From Pseudomicrostroma phylloplanum (lineage: Eukaryota > Basidiomycota > Exobasidiomycetes > Microstromatales), in assembly GCA_039545275.1 (NCBI GenBank), contig BCHS01000008.1, positions 248,001 through 312,000 of the forward strand: DNA of 64,000 nt. Reading direction: 5' to 3'. The translations under genes were made by a program, and so were the position numbers. Shown piece by piece: positions 1 to 10,133 of this stretch (position 1 is its first letter; every line of letters starts with the position of its first letter). The notes under the pieces are model-generated. The model was given only the letters and a program-made list of their open reading frames with translations, ran no database searches and had not been told where the DNA came from.

Positions 1-2022
1 TCTGTACTGATCTAGCAGGTTCGTCAGAGCCGACTGAAAGCCGCCGCCAGAGCTCTTCTTCTTGTGGGTCGGCGGCTGGCTTTTTGATTCAGCGGCGGCT
101 GCACCATCGTTGGCGGGCATAGCAGTGGCTTCCGATTCGTTTGAGCTGGCGGCACCAGGGCTCCCTGGACGCACAGTCGAAGAGGAGCTGCTGCTCCTCA
201 TTGCTCTCCGCGGAGCAGAAGTCTGACCGCCCCCACTTCCTTCGATCTCTGCTGCCATCGCCGCTGTACCGGGATTGCCTCTGTCCGGTACGCCCGAGCT
301 GCCGGCGCCGCTGCCAGCGCCACCGTCCTCTCCACTGGGGCCGCTACGATCACCGAAAGAAGGCATGACAACGAGATCGATGGACATGCCCGAATCGTTC
401 CTCCTTCGTCTTTGAGCAGCGAGGTCGGCAGCTGCGTCTCCTGTGAGCGACTTGGACATGCCCTTCTGGTCGGGTGATCCCTTGCTGTCCTCTTCGTCGT
501 CACTGCTTCTGCCTAACATCGGCTCGGTAGTCGAGCGAAGGTGTTCTGCGGCGCCCAGCAGCTTCGACAGCTGATTTGGCGACAGGTCCTCCGAGTGCTC
601 CTGGCGTAGAACGTGAAGTCGCTGCAGATAGCTGATGGCCTCGACGGCAGTGACGGCATTGGCGAGCTTCTGCTTCGCAGTCTGATGCTTCTTGGCGCTC
701 TCCTTCAGGCAAGCTCCTCGGTGTTCTTCGGCGTGAGGAGGTGGCAAGTCGGCGAGCCAAGGATGCTTCAAGCCATCTGCAGCGGTCATGCGCTCATTGA
801 CAGGACAAAGGCACTTGAGGATAAAGTCCTTGGCCGTGTCGCTGATGTCTGACCAGTATTGAGGCTCGAACTCTACATTCATCTTGACGATCTCCTTGAA
901 CAGCGTCGGCTGATCATCGCCGTAAAAGGGGGTGTATCCCGCTAGCAGACAGTATGCAATGACGCCACTGGACCAGATGTCCACTGCTGGCCCGTAGCCA
1001 CGACCGAGGAGAACCTCGGGAGAGACATATTGCGGACTGCCACACGCGGTCATAAGGAGACCTTCCTCTGGGATAAAGCGAGAGAGACCAAAGTCAGAGA
1101 TGACGATGTTGCTTGGCTCCTCTTTATCTCTGAGCAGAATGTTCTCTGGCTTGAGGTCTCGATGAATGATATCATGGCTGTGAAGATACTTCACACCTTC
1201 GAAGATCTGCTTCACGATATGTCTAGCATCGAGCTCATTGTAGTGCACCTTTTCCACTAGCCGATCGAAGAGCTCACCGCCCCTACATAGATCCGTCACG
1301 ATGAAGACACCTTCCTTTGTCTCGTAAAGGTCCCACATCTTGATGACGTGAGGATGCTCCACTGTATTGAGGATCTTGATCTCATCCTTGAGCATCTTCT
1401 CACTGTTTTCCTTGAGAGGCTTCTTCGCAATGATCTTCAGAGCTCGTTCTGTCCCGGTCGACTTTTCCGTCACGGCCTTCACAACGGCAAAGGAGCCTTG
1501 ACCGAGGATCTTTCCAGTGACGGCGTACTTTTTCGAGAGGGGTGCCGGCAAGACTGGCGAGCCATCGCTTTCGGTCTGTAGCGGTAGCGAGAGGAAACGC
1601 CCTGTCAGGATCGTCTGCCATAACAACATCAGCCACTATGTTCCTGCACTCACCTCTCTGAACCAACTCTTGAAAGCGCTATGCAGGTGATCCTGCAAGT
1701 GTTGCCCAACCATCCTGACCTTTTCTCTGCGCTGGCTACTGTCCTTGCGATGCAAGAGGTGTCCAAGTCCTCTTGGCGATTTGGACTTGCTGCTACTCGA
1801 AGAGGCTCCCTTGTCTTTCTTTTCCTCTTCGTCCTCGTCACTGGACGTAGCAACGCCGCCGGCTTGATGCGGCTGCTGATGTGGGTTCAGAGGAGTTGCC
1901 GTGGGATTCCGGTTCGGCTTTGCGCGAGAGGTGGCAGTAAGGATCTCGGCCTCTGTCAAGTCTGCGGTGGCCTTGGTGGGAGAAGGCTGCTTTTTGCTGC
2001 TGCTGTGGTGGTTCTTGAACAT
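1..2022 (-). CDS. CaMK-type Ser/Thr protein kinase, 3' end cut by window edge
   Basis: Coding exons are 2022-1654 and 1614 down to base 1. The frame is still open at base 1, so the C-terminus lies outside; about 661 residues are visible. Residues 1-123 are a Lys/Ser/Pro-rich leader. The kinase domain begins near residue 153, with a GQGSFAVV glycine loop (161-168), an ALKII segment carrying the ATP lysine, HRDLKPEN catalytic loop, DFGLS magnesium loop, a GSPQYVSPE activation segment and VDIWSSGVI. This order and these motifs are typical of calcium/calmodulin-dependent kinases of the CaMKI group. A basic helical stretch after the domain could be the autoinhibitory/calmodulin-binding segment (inference). 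A Ser/Gly/Ala-rich tail follows. The 39-nt intron has a GTGAGT donor and CAG acceptor and keeps phase. Substrates cannot be read from sequence. Confidence 0.88.
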
Positions 2023-2603
2023 TCGTCGTGGGATTGCGGAAATTCAGCGTGTCAGGGTACTAGGAGATCTAGAATGGGCGCGAAGCAATTGCCGGCTGGT
2101 AATGGATTGCCGGGTGGAGGCGGCACTGCACGGAAGGGTGATTGCGAATGTGGTATACCGAAGCAGACTGTGCAAGAGGCTGAATTGTGAGAAAGCTCAC
2201 GTGAGCTGCTGCCGTAGTCGTCTGTAATGATGGTGGGTACGGACACGACGAAGGGGAGCGGGGCGGTGGGTGTTGGATGATGTGCGTGTGTGCACCCTGG
2301 CTGTGACCAAGGCCGGCCCGGCGGAGCGTTGGCATTTGCTCCAGGCCGCCCCGCGTGGTCAGCGTGCGTGGCGTCCCGCCCATCTCGCTCCACGCTGATT
2401 CACATGCTGCAGCTTGACACGCCGCTGCGCAATCTCCCTTCAACACCGCGTTCATCAAGCCGCGAAAGTAAATGACACAAACAAATGACAGAGAGCGATG
2501 CACATTGATAACACATCGATGGGTTTGAAAGGCAGTACAACAGTCTCTCGCACCTGCGCAATGGATACAGACGGAATAGGACAAGGTAGCACGCGGCATG
2601 CAT
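2023..2603. other. Intergenic: kinase promoter and eIF3a 3' flank
   Basis: Both neighbours are on the minus strand, so this stretch holds the kinase promoter and the end of the eIF3a transcript. I see one clear element, a perfect E-box palindrome at 2194-2207. The short open frames here have neither conserved motifs nor splice support. Confidence 0.6.
2194..2207. promoter_or_regulatory. 14-bp perfect palindrome with CACGTG E-box core
   Basis: AGCTCACGTGAGCT reads the same on both strands and contains the CACGTG core bound by bHLH factors in fungi. It lies about 170-185 bp upstream of the kinase start codon at 2022, a plausible promoter position. The symmetry is directly visible; binding is inferred. 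Confidence 0.4.
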
Positions 2604-5600
2604 CTAGCGACGTCCAGGGGGCCTGTAAGCACCTGTAGTCTTCTTGACCTCTTGGAATCCATCGGCGTTGGCGCCTCCAGCAGCTTCCCTGGGTGCTGCA
2701 GCGGCAGGAGATGCTGGCGCTCGCTGAGGAGCAGCGGTACCAGCAGCGGCACCGCCTTGCTGCTCTCGCGCTGCTTGCCTCTCCCTCCAGCCAGCACCTG
2801 GGTTGATGACAGGGGCTCCTCCAGCCCTGAAGCGGCTTTCGCTGGCAGAGGATGCAGCGGGAGCAGGGGCAGGGGCAGGGGCAGGGTCAGCTGCAGCCGG
2901 AGCCGGAGCAGGGCTAGCAGCGGCAGGTCGCGAAGCAGCAGGGGTTGGCGAAGCAGCACCGGCTGCACCGTCCTCAGCGGCAGCCCCACCGGCCTGCTTG
3001 GCCGTCAACCTGTCTCTCCAACCACCCGACTTGGCGCCGAACAGCGATGGCCGTTCTCCAGAAGGTGCAGCAGATGGGCTGGCCGTACGAGCCGAAGCAA
3101 CTGCTCCAGCGGGGGCCCTTCGCCAAGTGGAATCGCCCGTTGTCGGCGCAGCAGCTTCGGCGGCGGGAGGAGCAGCAGCACGTGCAGGACCGGGTGACGA
3201 CTGAGCCTTGAGCTTCTGCTCGATTTCGAGCTCCCTCTGGCGTTGCTTCTCACCCTGCTCTCGCAGCTTGGCCTGTCGAGCTTCAATCTCGGCCCTCTTC
3301 TCTGCTTCTTGCTCCGCTCGCTTGTCAGCCTCCATCTTGCGCTGCTCCTCAGCCCGTGCCTCCTCTTCCTCGCGCAGTCGTGCCAATTCGGCCTCCTCTT
3401 CCTGCCTCTTCTTGTCCTCTTCCTCTCTCTTACGCCTCTCCTCCCGGGCTTGAGCCACCTCCTTCTTGCGCTGCAGCTTGGCCGCCTCAATCTTCTGTGC
3501 GGCTTGCTCCCTCTTCTCGGCCAACTCTTGGGCACGCTTGCCCTCGATGGTCTTCTTCAGCACAGTGTAGTCGGGCATGATGCGACCCAGACGCTTCTTG
3601 GACTCCAGGTCAGACTGGTGCTTCTCACGAGCAGTCTGCACGGCAACGATCCTAGCCTGCTTGTGCGAGGCAAGATCCTCCTCCTTTTGTCGGTCGTAGT
3701 CCTTGTCCAGCAGAGGCAGCTCTTCGCGACGGTAAGCTCGCTCGAGATGGTCCATACGACGGAAGATGACTCGCAGACGCTCGGCAAGATCCTTCTTCTC
3801 CTTCTCGATTTGCGAGACTTGAAGCTGCACGAGCTTTTCTGTGTCCAGGTTGGCGTACTCTTCCTCGGTGAGCTTGATGCCACCCTTCTCGCGGAGAGAT
3901 TGGGCCATCTTGCGAGTCTCTTCGGCTCGGACGGCATCGAGCTCTTTGCGGATCCTGTCTTGCTCCTTCTTACGGGTCTCCTCAGCAAGCCTCTTCTGCT
4001 CACTCTCGGCGAGCAGTCGAGCCCTCTCAGCCTCGGCCTTGGCTTCATCCCGAGCTCGCTCCTGGAGGAGCTCCTTGTGGCGGGCAAGGATGAGCTTACG
4101 AGCCAGTGCAGCCTTGTGCTCAGACTCGGCGACGGCCACAGCTCGAGCAAAGACCTCGGCCTTTGCCTTTTGTGCATTTTCGACGATGCTTGGGTCGATT
4201 GTGCGCATGGTGGTGTCGAGACAAGTTGCGAGCCTGGTGAGTTGAGTGCGGACGAGCTCTCCTGGAGTTGCTTGCAGGCGCACGGAGTCCTGGTCGCCGC
4301 TGATGGTGGCAGCCGGGTGGTAGGGAGCGTTGAAGACGTCCTCCTGGAAAGTGATGGCCTGGCTGACGTGGTCGACGCGGATGCTGAGGTGACCACGCTT
4401 TGCCGCGTTGAGGCAGAACTTCTCGATTTCCTCACGGGTGTAGGCGTAAGGAGCCTTGAAAGCACTGACCAACTCCATCACTCGGTCCAGCTTGACAGCA
4501 TCATACACCTGACTCAGCTGCTGGAACAAGCGGGTCAGAATGACAGAGTGAAGCGGCTTGATGTAGCGACTCATCTCCTCGTCCTCTGCGATCTTGGCCA
4601 TGATGGGTTCGATCTTCTCGCAGATGGACAAGGGGTGGAACTCGACCTCCAGAATGTCATACAACTGGCGGATCTCTGGCTGCACACGCTTGAGGATGTT
4701 ACGTGAGAGTGCCTCCTTGACGAGACCAGCACGAGTGGGTGTGCGGCTGAGACCAAGCAGGGAGGTCAACCGACCAGTCCTGCTGAGGGACTCCTGGTCG
4801 CCCATCAGAAAGTCGGTCTTCGACTTGCCGATGTTGCCAGTACCAGGAGCGTTCGAGGAGATGACGGGCACAGCAAGAGAGCTGAGAAGCACCAGGGAAG
4901 CGAGCCTTCGGTGCTCTTCCTCGGTCTTGATACCGCCACGAGCGAGAGCGTAGAAGCGGCTGCGAGCGGCTGCGTGGAAGAGGTTGTTGTCAGAGACTAG
5001 GAAGATCTTGCTGAGCTTCTCGTAGTAATTTGCCATCATGGAAGGGCGAGGTGCCTTCTTGGCCATGGTGAGGAGGCTGTGTACGTCCTCGACGCTACGG
5101 AAGGCCTCCTGCCAAAGCTCGAGCTCAACGGAAGCATTGAGCTGGGCGAAACGAGTGTCAAGATGACGCTGGAGAGTGTCCGGGTCGTTGAGGTTGATGG
5201 CGTGAGTGTGGTGGGCGAGACGCGAGACGTTCTGAAGGTGGGTGCGCAGGAGGTCACACAGGCGTCTGAACTCAGTCTTCCTCTTGTACTGGAGGCAGAA
5301 CTTCAAAACCTGGTGAACGAGCTGCTGGTATGGCACCTCAAGCCTGGCATTGTTCCTCAGGATGTCCAGGGCTGTTCGGTAGGCCTCCCACAAGAACTTG
5401 AGGGTGGGTGTGACCAAGGCCCTGTCGGCTCTGTCCTTGTTCTCCTCGCTGGTGACGGCACCCAGAAGCATACCCTCTGGGGTCTCACTCTCCTCCAAAT
5501 CGTCAACGTCAAGATCGGCAGCAGCTGCCTCTGCCTTGCTCTGAGCATCGGTGACCCTGGTCTCAGAGAGCTTGATGAAGTGCTTGATGACATTCTCAAT

Positions 5601-5855
5601 GGACTGTGGGTTGGTGTTCTGCGAGATGTTCTTGTACTGGAGGAGCCCGTCCTTGGCGGTCCTTCCTCTTCGCAACTCCACACAGAGCTCTACAAATCGC
5701 ATCATGATGGGCTCAAGCGACGTGAGAGGCGTCGTCTTGAACTTGCGCGAGGTGATGACCTCGCCCAAGGCGGCCAAGGCGGCAGGCGACTGGCCCACAT
5801 TGACGAGCTCCTCTGATCGCTTGAGGATCGTCTCTGGCTTTGCGATGCGGTTCAT
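2604..5855 (-). CDS. TIF32: Translation initiation factor eIF3 subunit a
   Basis: A single exon encodes about 1083 residues. I place the start at 5855 (MNRIAKPETILKRSEEL), which matches the usual N-terminus of eIF3a. An upstream in-frame ATG at 6017 would add 54 residues, mostly proline and low complexity, read from the C-rich strand of the promoter, and is less likely. The order is an alpha-helical N-terminal region, a PCI-type region in the first half (VPYQQLVHQVLKFCLQYKR and following), a long charged coiled coil at roughly 550-880 rich in Glu, Lys, Arg and Ala, then an Ala/Pro-rich tail to 1083. eIF3a is the scaffold of cytoplasmic eIF3, organising 43S pre-initiation complexes. It is divergent from the SF3b2 gene across a 393-bp promoter region. 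The low-complexity tail is the least conserved part. Confidence 0.95.
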   Translation of the reverse strand: MNRIAKPETILKRSEELVNVGQSPAALAALGEVITSRKFKTTPLTSLEPIMMRFVELCVELRRGRTAKDGLLQYKNISQNTNPQSIENVIKHFIKLSETRVTDAQSKAEAAAADLDVDDLEESETPEGMLLGAVTSEENKDRADRALVTPTLKFLWEAYRTALDILRNNARLEVPYQQLVHQVLKFCLQYKRKTEFRRLCDLLRTHLQNVSRLAHHTHAINLNDPDTLQRHLDTRFAQLNASVELELWQEAFRSVEDVHSLLTMAKKAPRPSMMANYYEKLSKIFLVSDNNLFHAAARSRFYALARGGIKTEEEHRRLASLVLLSSLAVPVISSNAPGTGNIGKSKTDFLMGDQESLSRTGRLTSLLGLSRTPTRAGLVKEALSRNILKRVQPEIRQLYDILEVEFHPLSICEKIEPIMAKIAEDEEMSRYIKPLHSVILTRLFQQLSQVYDAVKLDRVMELVSAFKAPYAYTREEIEKFCLNAAKRGHLSIRVDHVSQAITFQEDVFNAPYHPAATISGDQDSVRLQATPGELVRTQLTRLATCLDTTMRTIDPSIVENAQKAKAEVFARAVAVAESEHKAALARKLILARHKELLQERARDEAKAEAERARLLAESEQKRLAEETRKKEQDRIRKELDAVRAEETRKMAQSLREKGGIKLTEEEYANLDTEKLVQLQVSQIEKEKKDLAERLRVIFRRMDHLERAYRREELPLLDKDYDRQKEEDLASHKQARIVAVQTAREKHQSDLESKKRLGRIMPDYTVLKKTIEGKRAQELAEKREQAAQKIEAAKLQRKKEVAQAREERRKREEEDKKRQEEEAELARLREEEEARAEEQRKMEADKRAEQEAEKRAEIEARQAKLREQGEKQRQRELEIEQKLKAQSSPGPARAAAPPAAEAAAPTTGDSTWRRAPAGAVASARTASPSAAPSGERPSLFGAKSGGWRDRLTAKQAGGAAAEDGAAGAASPTPAASRPAAASPAPAPAAADPAPAPAPAPAASSASESRFRAGGAPVINPGAGWRERQAAREQQGGAAAGTAAPQRAPASPAAAAPREAAGGANADGFQEVKKTTGAYRPPGRR

Positions 5856-6248
5856 GATGGGCTTTTGAGGGCGGTTGCAATTGGCAAAGATGTACGCGAA
5901 GGGTGTATAGAGTTCAGTGGAAGCTGGGCTTGAAGACAGCTCGCAGCAAGAGTGTCGTGGTGAGGGGGGGAAAGGGGGTGGGGGGGGGGGGTTGGTAGAG
6001 GAAGAAGGAGTGACCACTCTGCCTGTTCACTCGCACACGCAGCAGGGGCGGCGAGAAGAAAATCGGGCGGAGGCAGCCAGACGTCGCGCGCCACGGCCAC
6101 GGCCACAGACACGCCCAGCCAGCCAAGCGCCGTGCACTGGGCGGGGGACAAGAGCAATCCACTCCAGCCGCCCTTCCGTCCGTCTGCCCGTCTTGCTCGC
6201 CATCGTCATCCTCGTTCGTACAGAGCAGGGGCATATATACTCCTTGAC
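5856..6248. promoter_or_regulatory. Shared divergent promoter, eIF3a / SF3b2
   Basis: This 393-bp gap separates two divergent housekeeping genes. It contains a very G-rich run on the plus strand (5964-5991), a GC-rich CCACGGC repeat around 6090-6110, and a TATATA at 6234-6239 only 10 bp before the SF3b2 ATG, too close to act as a normal TATA box for that start. Confidence 0.6.
5964..5991 (+). repeat. G-tract cluster (7, 5 and 12 G)
   Basis: Three uninterrupted G runs separated by AAA and T fill 28 bp. The plus strand could form a G-quadruplex. On the minus strand the same bases put a long C run about 110-140 nt upstream of the eIF3a start, probably in its promoter or leader. Confidence 0.6.
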
Positions 6249-8195
6249 ATGCCCGCAGCGACAATAGAGGCAGCCCCAGCCGTCAATGGCAATGGCTCGA
6301 CCTCCTCACATCACGTCAATGGCAGCGCTGCCGCCCCTCGAGTGAGCAAGAACGCAAAGCGACGAGCCAAGAAGAAGCAGGATCGCTCCGGCGAGCCCTC
6401 CTCCTCCGATCCCGCTGCCGCTGCCGGCTCGTCATCCTTATCGGCACCAGTCGCTTCGACTTCGACTTCGGCAGTCCCTATCAAGATCGATGATGGCGAT
6501 GACGAGGATGACAAGAAAAATCTGCCGTCTCTCGCAGACTTTGCAGCGCCGCCGTCTGACGACGAAGCCTTCGGCCAATTCAAGGACATCTTTGCCAAGT
6601 TCCAGGCCGGAGATGAAGGAAACGGTGTCAGCAGAGGAGCTGATGGAGCCGGTCCTTCAAAAGGCGATGTCATCTACTCGGACGATGAGGCCATGTCTGA
6701 TTCAGACGCCACAGATTCCGATGGTGAGGGCGGCGGAAAAGACAAGGAGCAACTATCGAAGCGCAAGCAGAAGAAGCTCTCGAGACTGACGGTCGCAGAG
6801 CTCAAACAGATTGTGCGGAAGCCAGAGGTGGTGGATTGGTCAGATGTCACAGCAACGGACCCCAAGCTGCTGGTACAGATGAAGAGTACGAGGAATACAG
6901 TGCCAGTACCAACTCACTGGAGTCAGAAGAGGGAGTATCTGCAAAACAAACGAGGAATCGAAAAGCCGCCGTTTGAGCTACCTTCGTACATTGCCGACAC
7001 CGGCATTGGAACAATGAAGGACGCACTTAAAGAAAAGGAAGGCGATCAATCCCTCAAAGCCAAGACGCGCGAGCGTGTACAACCGAAGATGGGGAAGCTG
7101 GACGTAGACTACCAGAAGCTCCATGATGCCTTCTTCCGCTTCCAGACCAAACCGCCGCTATCAGTGTATGGTGAGACATACTATGAAGGCAAGGAATACG
7201 AGCAAAAGTTCATGGAGCGCAAGCCTGGAGATCTGTCTAGCGAACTCAAGGAAGCACTCTCGATCCCATCCCTTGCGCCTCCGCCGTGGCTGATTGCCAT
7301 GCAGCGCTTCGGACCTCCCCCAAGCTATCCCCACCTCAAGATCCCCGGACTGAATGCCCCTATCCCAGACGGGGCTCAGTGGGGCTTCCACCCAGGTGGA
7401 TGGGGCCGACCGCCGCTGGACGAGTTTGGTCAGCCTCTGTACGGGGATGTCCTTGGCGTTACACAAGATCAGAGCGCTGGCCAGGAGGAGAGTATCCAGC
7501 GGGATATGTTCGGCGAGCTCGACCCCGAGGAAGAAGAGGAAGAAGAGTCAGAAGAGGAGGAGGAAGAGGACGAAGCCGAGGACGAAGCGCCGGAAGAAGA
7601 GGATGAAGGTCTGCCCAGGGATGGTCTGGAGACGCCGGGTGGCATGCAATCCGTCACTTCCACCATCCCTGGCGGTCTGGAGACTCCGGAATTCCTGGAG
7701 CTGCGAAAGCAAGGCAGGGGCGGCACCTCCACGCCCGCAAGTCACATGGCTCAGATGGAGGACCCTCGTCAAACGCAACAACGGAGCCTGTACCAGACGA
7801 TTCCCGAGACTCAGGGCAGCATGCGCGGCTTCATGGGTTCGGAGCGTGGCTACGACCTCTCTTCCTCTGCAGCGGCTACTGCCGCGCCGGTGTTAGGAGC
7901 GGAAGATGCTAGAGGTACGAAGCGCAAGACTGGCAGGACAAACGGCAACGTCGAGATCTCCTTCGACCCGGCTGAATTGGCAGAGATGTCCGAAGCGGAG
8001 CTGCAGGAGAGGTACGATGCGGCTAGGAGAGCCCAGACTTCTGGCGGCGTCAGCGGGGGAGCTGGAGTGGGCGGAGGCGGCGAAGATGTCAGTGCATTGA
8101 GGGAGGAGCTGAGCAGGAAGAGACGAGCGACCGAGGAGAGGAGAAGAGAAAAAGGCGCCGAGAAGGGGGACAAGGAAGGGCGCTTTAGATTCTAA
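6249..8195 (+). CDS. CUS1: Splicing factor SF3b subunit 2 (SAP145/Cus1)
   Basis: A single exon encodes 648 residues. SF3b2 is part of the U2 snRNP SF3b particle and anchors it near the branch point in the nucleus. A Ser/Ala/acidic N-terminal third carries a basic patch (NAKRRAKKKQ). It is followed from about residue 194 by the DUF382 region (VVDWSDVTATDPKLLVQMK and VPTHWSQKREYL). The PSP proline-rich domain (about 327-402) includes GAQWGFHPGGWGRPPLDEFG. A run of Glu residues follows near 420-455. The C-terminus is charged and helical. I chose the ATG at 6249 (MPAATIEA); the frame is open upstream to 6132, but that part reads like untranslated leader. The gene ends 122 bp from the convergent HAD gene. 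Confidence 0.94.
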   Translation: MPAATIEAAPAVNGNGSTSSHHVNGSAAAPRVSKNAKRRAKKKQDRSGEPSSSDPAAAAGSSSLSAPVASTSTSAVPIKIDDGDDEDDKKNLPSLADFAAPPSDDEAFGQFKDIFAKFQAGDEGNGVSRGADGAGPSKGDVIYSDDEAMSDSDATDSDGEGGGKDKEQLSKRKQKKLSRLTVAELKQIVRKPEVVDWSDVTATDPKLLVQMKSTRNTVPVPTHWSQKREYLQNKRGIEKPPFELPSYIADTGIGTMKDALKEKEGDQSLKAKTRERVQPKMGKLDVDYQKLHDAFFRFQTKPPLSVYGETYYEGKEYEQKFMERKPGDLSSELKEALSIPSLAPPPWLIAMQRFGPPPSYPHLKIPGLNAPIPDGAQWGFHPGGWGRPPLDEFGQPLYGDVLGVTQDQSAGQEESIQRDMFGELDPEEEEEEESEEEEEEDEAEDEAPEEEDEGLPRDGLETPGGMQSVTSTIPGGLETPEFLELRKQGRGGTSTPASHMAQMEDPRQTQQRSLYQTIPETQGSMRGFMGSERGYDLSSSAAATAAPVLGAEDARGTKRKTGRTNGNVEISFDPAELAEMSEAELQERYDAARRAQTSGGVSGGAGVGGGGEDVSALREELSRKRRATEERRREKGAEKGDKEGRFRF

Positions 8196-8317
8196 GCTGC
8201 AGATGCGAATGAGTTTGAGCCTTTGTAATACCACCACCGACACTAACAATACAATTACAACGACACTACGTGCGTATTGACACCATCCGGGCGAGACTCT
8301 GAAGCGCTCCCCTCGGT

Positions 8318-9485
8318 CTACAGCTTTGCCTTCTCTTTCTCCATTGCCTTCAGCCGTGCTTCGTCTAACTTCTTGATCTTCTCCTTCTCCTCCTTCCTCA
8401 GCTCCTCATCAATCAAACTCATCCCCGTCCACTTTTCCAACTCCAAAACAGCGCTCAACTGACTCGCCAGTCCGACCTTGATGGTATTGATGCCCAGCTT
8501 CCTCGCCGCCTTGAGGTTGGGTCCAATATCGTCCAAAAAGAGCACCTTGCTTGGGCTGTCTGTGAGGCCTTCGGCTTGGAGTACGTGCTGATAGATCTTC
8601 AGCTCGGGTTTGCGAGCGCCGATGAGGGAGGACTCGTAGTAGGCTCCTGGGTGGAAGAGGGACTTGATGTATTGAGTTGAGGAGGGGAAGACGCCGAGGT
8701 GCTTCAGCTCTTCCTCGAGGGTGGGAGGAGGTTTCGGGGAGCCGGAGGATGATGAAGGTGCGGAGGAGGGAAGGGCAGTGGGAGGAGCGAAGTTGTTCGT
8801 GAGGGCTGCCAAGCGGAACCGGCCTGACGCTAGCGCAGAGGGGGAAAAAAGAAGGCATTCGGCGGGATAATGATCAATGACTTGGCTTAAGTAGACATCA
8901 GGCTTTCGCAAATGGCGGTCCCACTCACCCTTGAGCTTCTGCAGTGCGCCCACGACGACCGGGTTTGTCTTTGTGCTCTGCCGCATCATTTCTCCCCAGA
9001 GCTGCAGTACCGAAAAGGACACGGTGAGCTCGACTGCCGGCTATGCGGGCATAAGGTAGCTTACTTACATCTCTGCCATCGATATTGAGGTCATTTGGGA
9101 GGTTCTTTGGCACCTCTGTGGTCGAAAGGCGGAGAGTGAGGTCGTTATGAGCCCTGCGCTTTGCCTACAAGCTATGCTGCCCTCCAGCTGGGTACTCACC
9201 CTTCCCTCCTTCTTTACACCACGCTGTATACCACTCATTTCCCTTCTTTGTGTCGCTCAACTCCCGACCAAACTCGTCATAGAAGGTCCATATATCCACT
9301 TCGCCCCTCTCTAGCCTTTGAAAAGCTCCAGCCTCCCCTCTGAAGCGGATAGAGACATTGAGGTAGTTGGAAGGAAGGCCGAGCTTGCGTTCGTAGCCAT
9401 TGATGGCAACGATGGGCGACTTGACCACTACGCCGCCAATGTCGAAGAGAACCAGAGACGGAATGGCTGGCCGGGGGTTGCACAT
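8318..9485 (-). CDS. HAD-superfamily phosphatase-like protein
   Basis: Four exons (9485-9200, 9115-9069, 9001-8929, 8823-8318) keep phase and give 303 residues. The HAD motifs are in order: motif I as FDIGGVVV (nucleophile Asp15), motif II as ALTNN, the motif III lysine in ARKPELKIYQ, and motif IV as FLDDIGPN. The layout resembles HAD subfamily IA proteins such as the phosphatase half of ACAD10 or soluble epoxide hydrolase and YihX-type sugar phosphatases. The second Asp of the usual DxD motif is a glycine here. The substrate is unknown. A Ser/Pro-rich insert after motif II and a Lys/Glu-rich C-terminal helix are lineage-specific. All introns are short with GTGAGT or GTAAGT donors. It is divergent from the permease gene. 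Confidence 0.85.
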
Positions 9486-10133
9486 GGATACCAAGAGAGA
9501 TAGGATTCTACTGGCACTTTGGCGGGCAATGCGTATGCGAGTGTGCAGCCCAAGTCGAGATGGTAGGTGCGCTGGGGTAGTCTGAGGGGCGTTGCTTCCC
9601 GGTCTCCCGGTTCCGTGTGCGTGTGCCGGTGGCCGGCCAGTGCATCGGATCGGAAGCTTGTCTTGCGCCCGTCCGGTCACTCTGAGCCGCGGAAGTCGGG
9701 CGGGAATGGGCAACCTGCGTCCCACGGTAATATTGGCGGAGCTGCGACGCCACCCGGCGACAAGAGCGAAAGTGTGGCGGAGGGCGGGCGGGAACGAGCC
9801 CAGGGCAGCCCAAAGTCGCAGCCCAACGTCGGTTGTGTATCTCCCTAGCCGCTGGTACCGACTCCACTCCACACACAGTCTAGACCTGCAAAAAGGCTCC
9901 CCCCAAGCGCCGCCAGTACGACTCTCCCTTACAACAGACGTGCGGGGTAGTCCGTGCCGGGCATCGTGCCGAAGGCTTCTTCTTTCTTATCTGCATTCAG
10001 TCCGGTCAAGGCTTCACAGGATTGCCCTTCATATACCGCCCCCCCCATCTTGTTCCTGCATCCTCTCCAGGATCCTCCGTGTTGCTAATCCCCTTCTCTT
10101 TCTACCTCACGCTTCCCTTTTGTGTACTTGGAG
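9486..10133. promoter_or_regulatory. Divergent promoter region, HAD protein / permease
   Basis: This 648-bp gap lies between divergent starts. I see no convincing gene. The open frames crossing it (for example on the minus strand to 9872) are extensions of exon 1 and lack a conserved sequence. A CATATA and a C-run occur near 10025-10045, about 100 bp before the permease start. Confidence 0.5.

Noticed and set aside
2069..2989. 306-codon minus-strand open frame with Leu/Pro-rich start
   Set aside because: It overlaps the end of eIF3a in another frame and has low-complexity content only.
3243..4706. A 487-codon plus-strand open frame, Leu-rich
   Set aside because: It is the antisense of the Glu/Arg/Lys-rich coiled coil of eIF3a; GAG-rich codons on one strand read as Leu on the other. 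No conserved motif.
6018..6250. Upstream in-frame extension of SF3b2 (start 6132)
   Set aside because: The extra residues are Arg/Pro-rich with no family match; the ATG at 6249 fits better.
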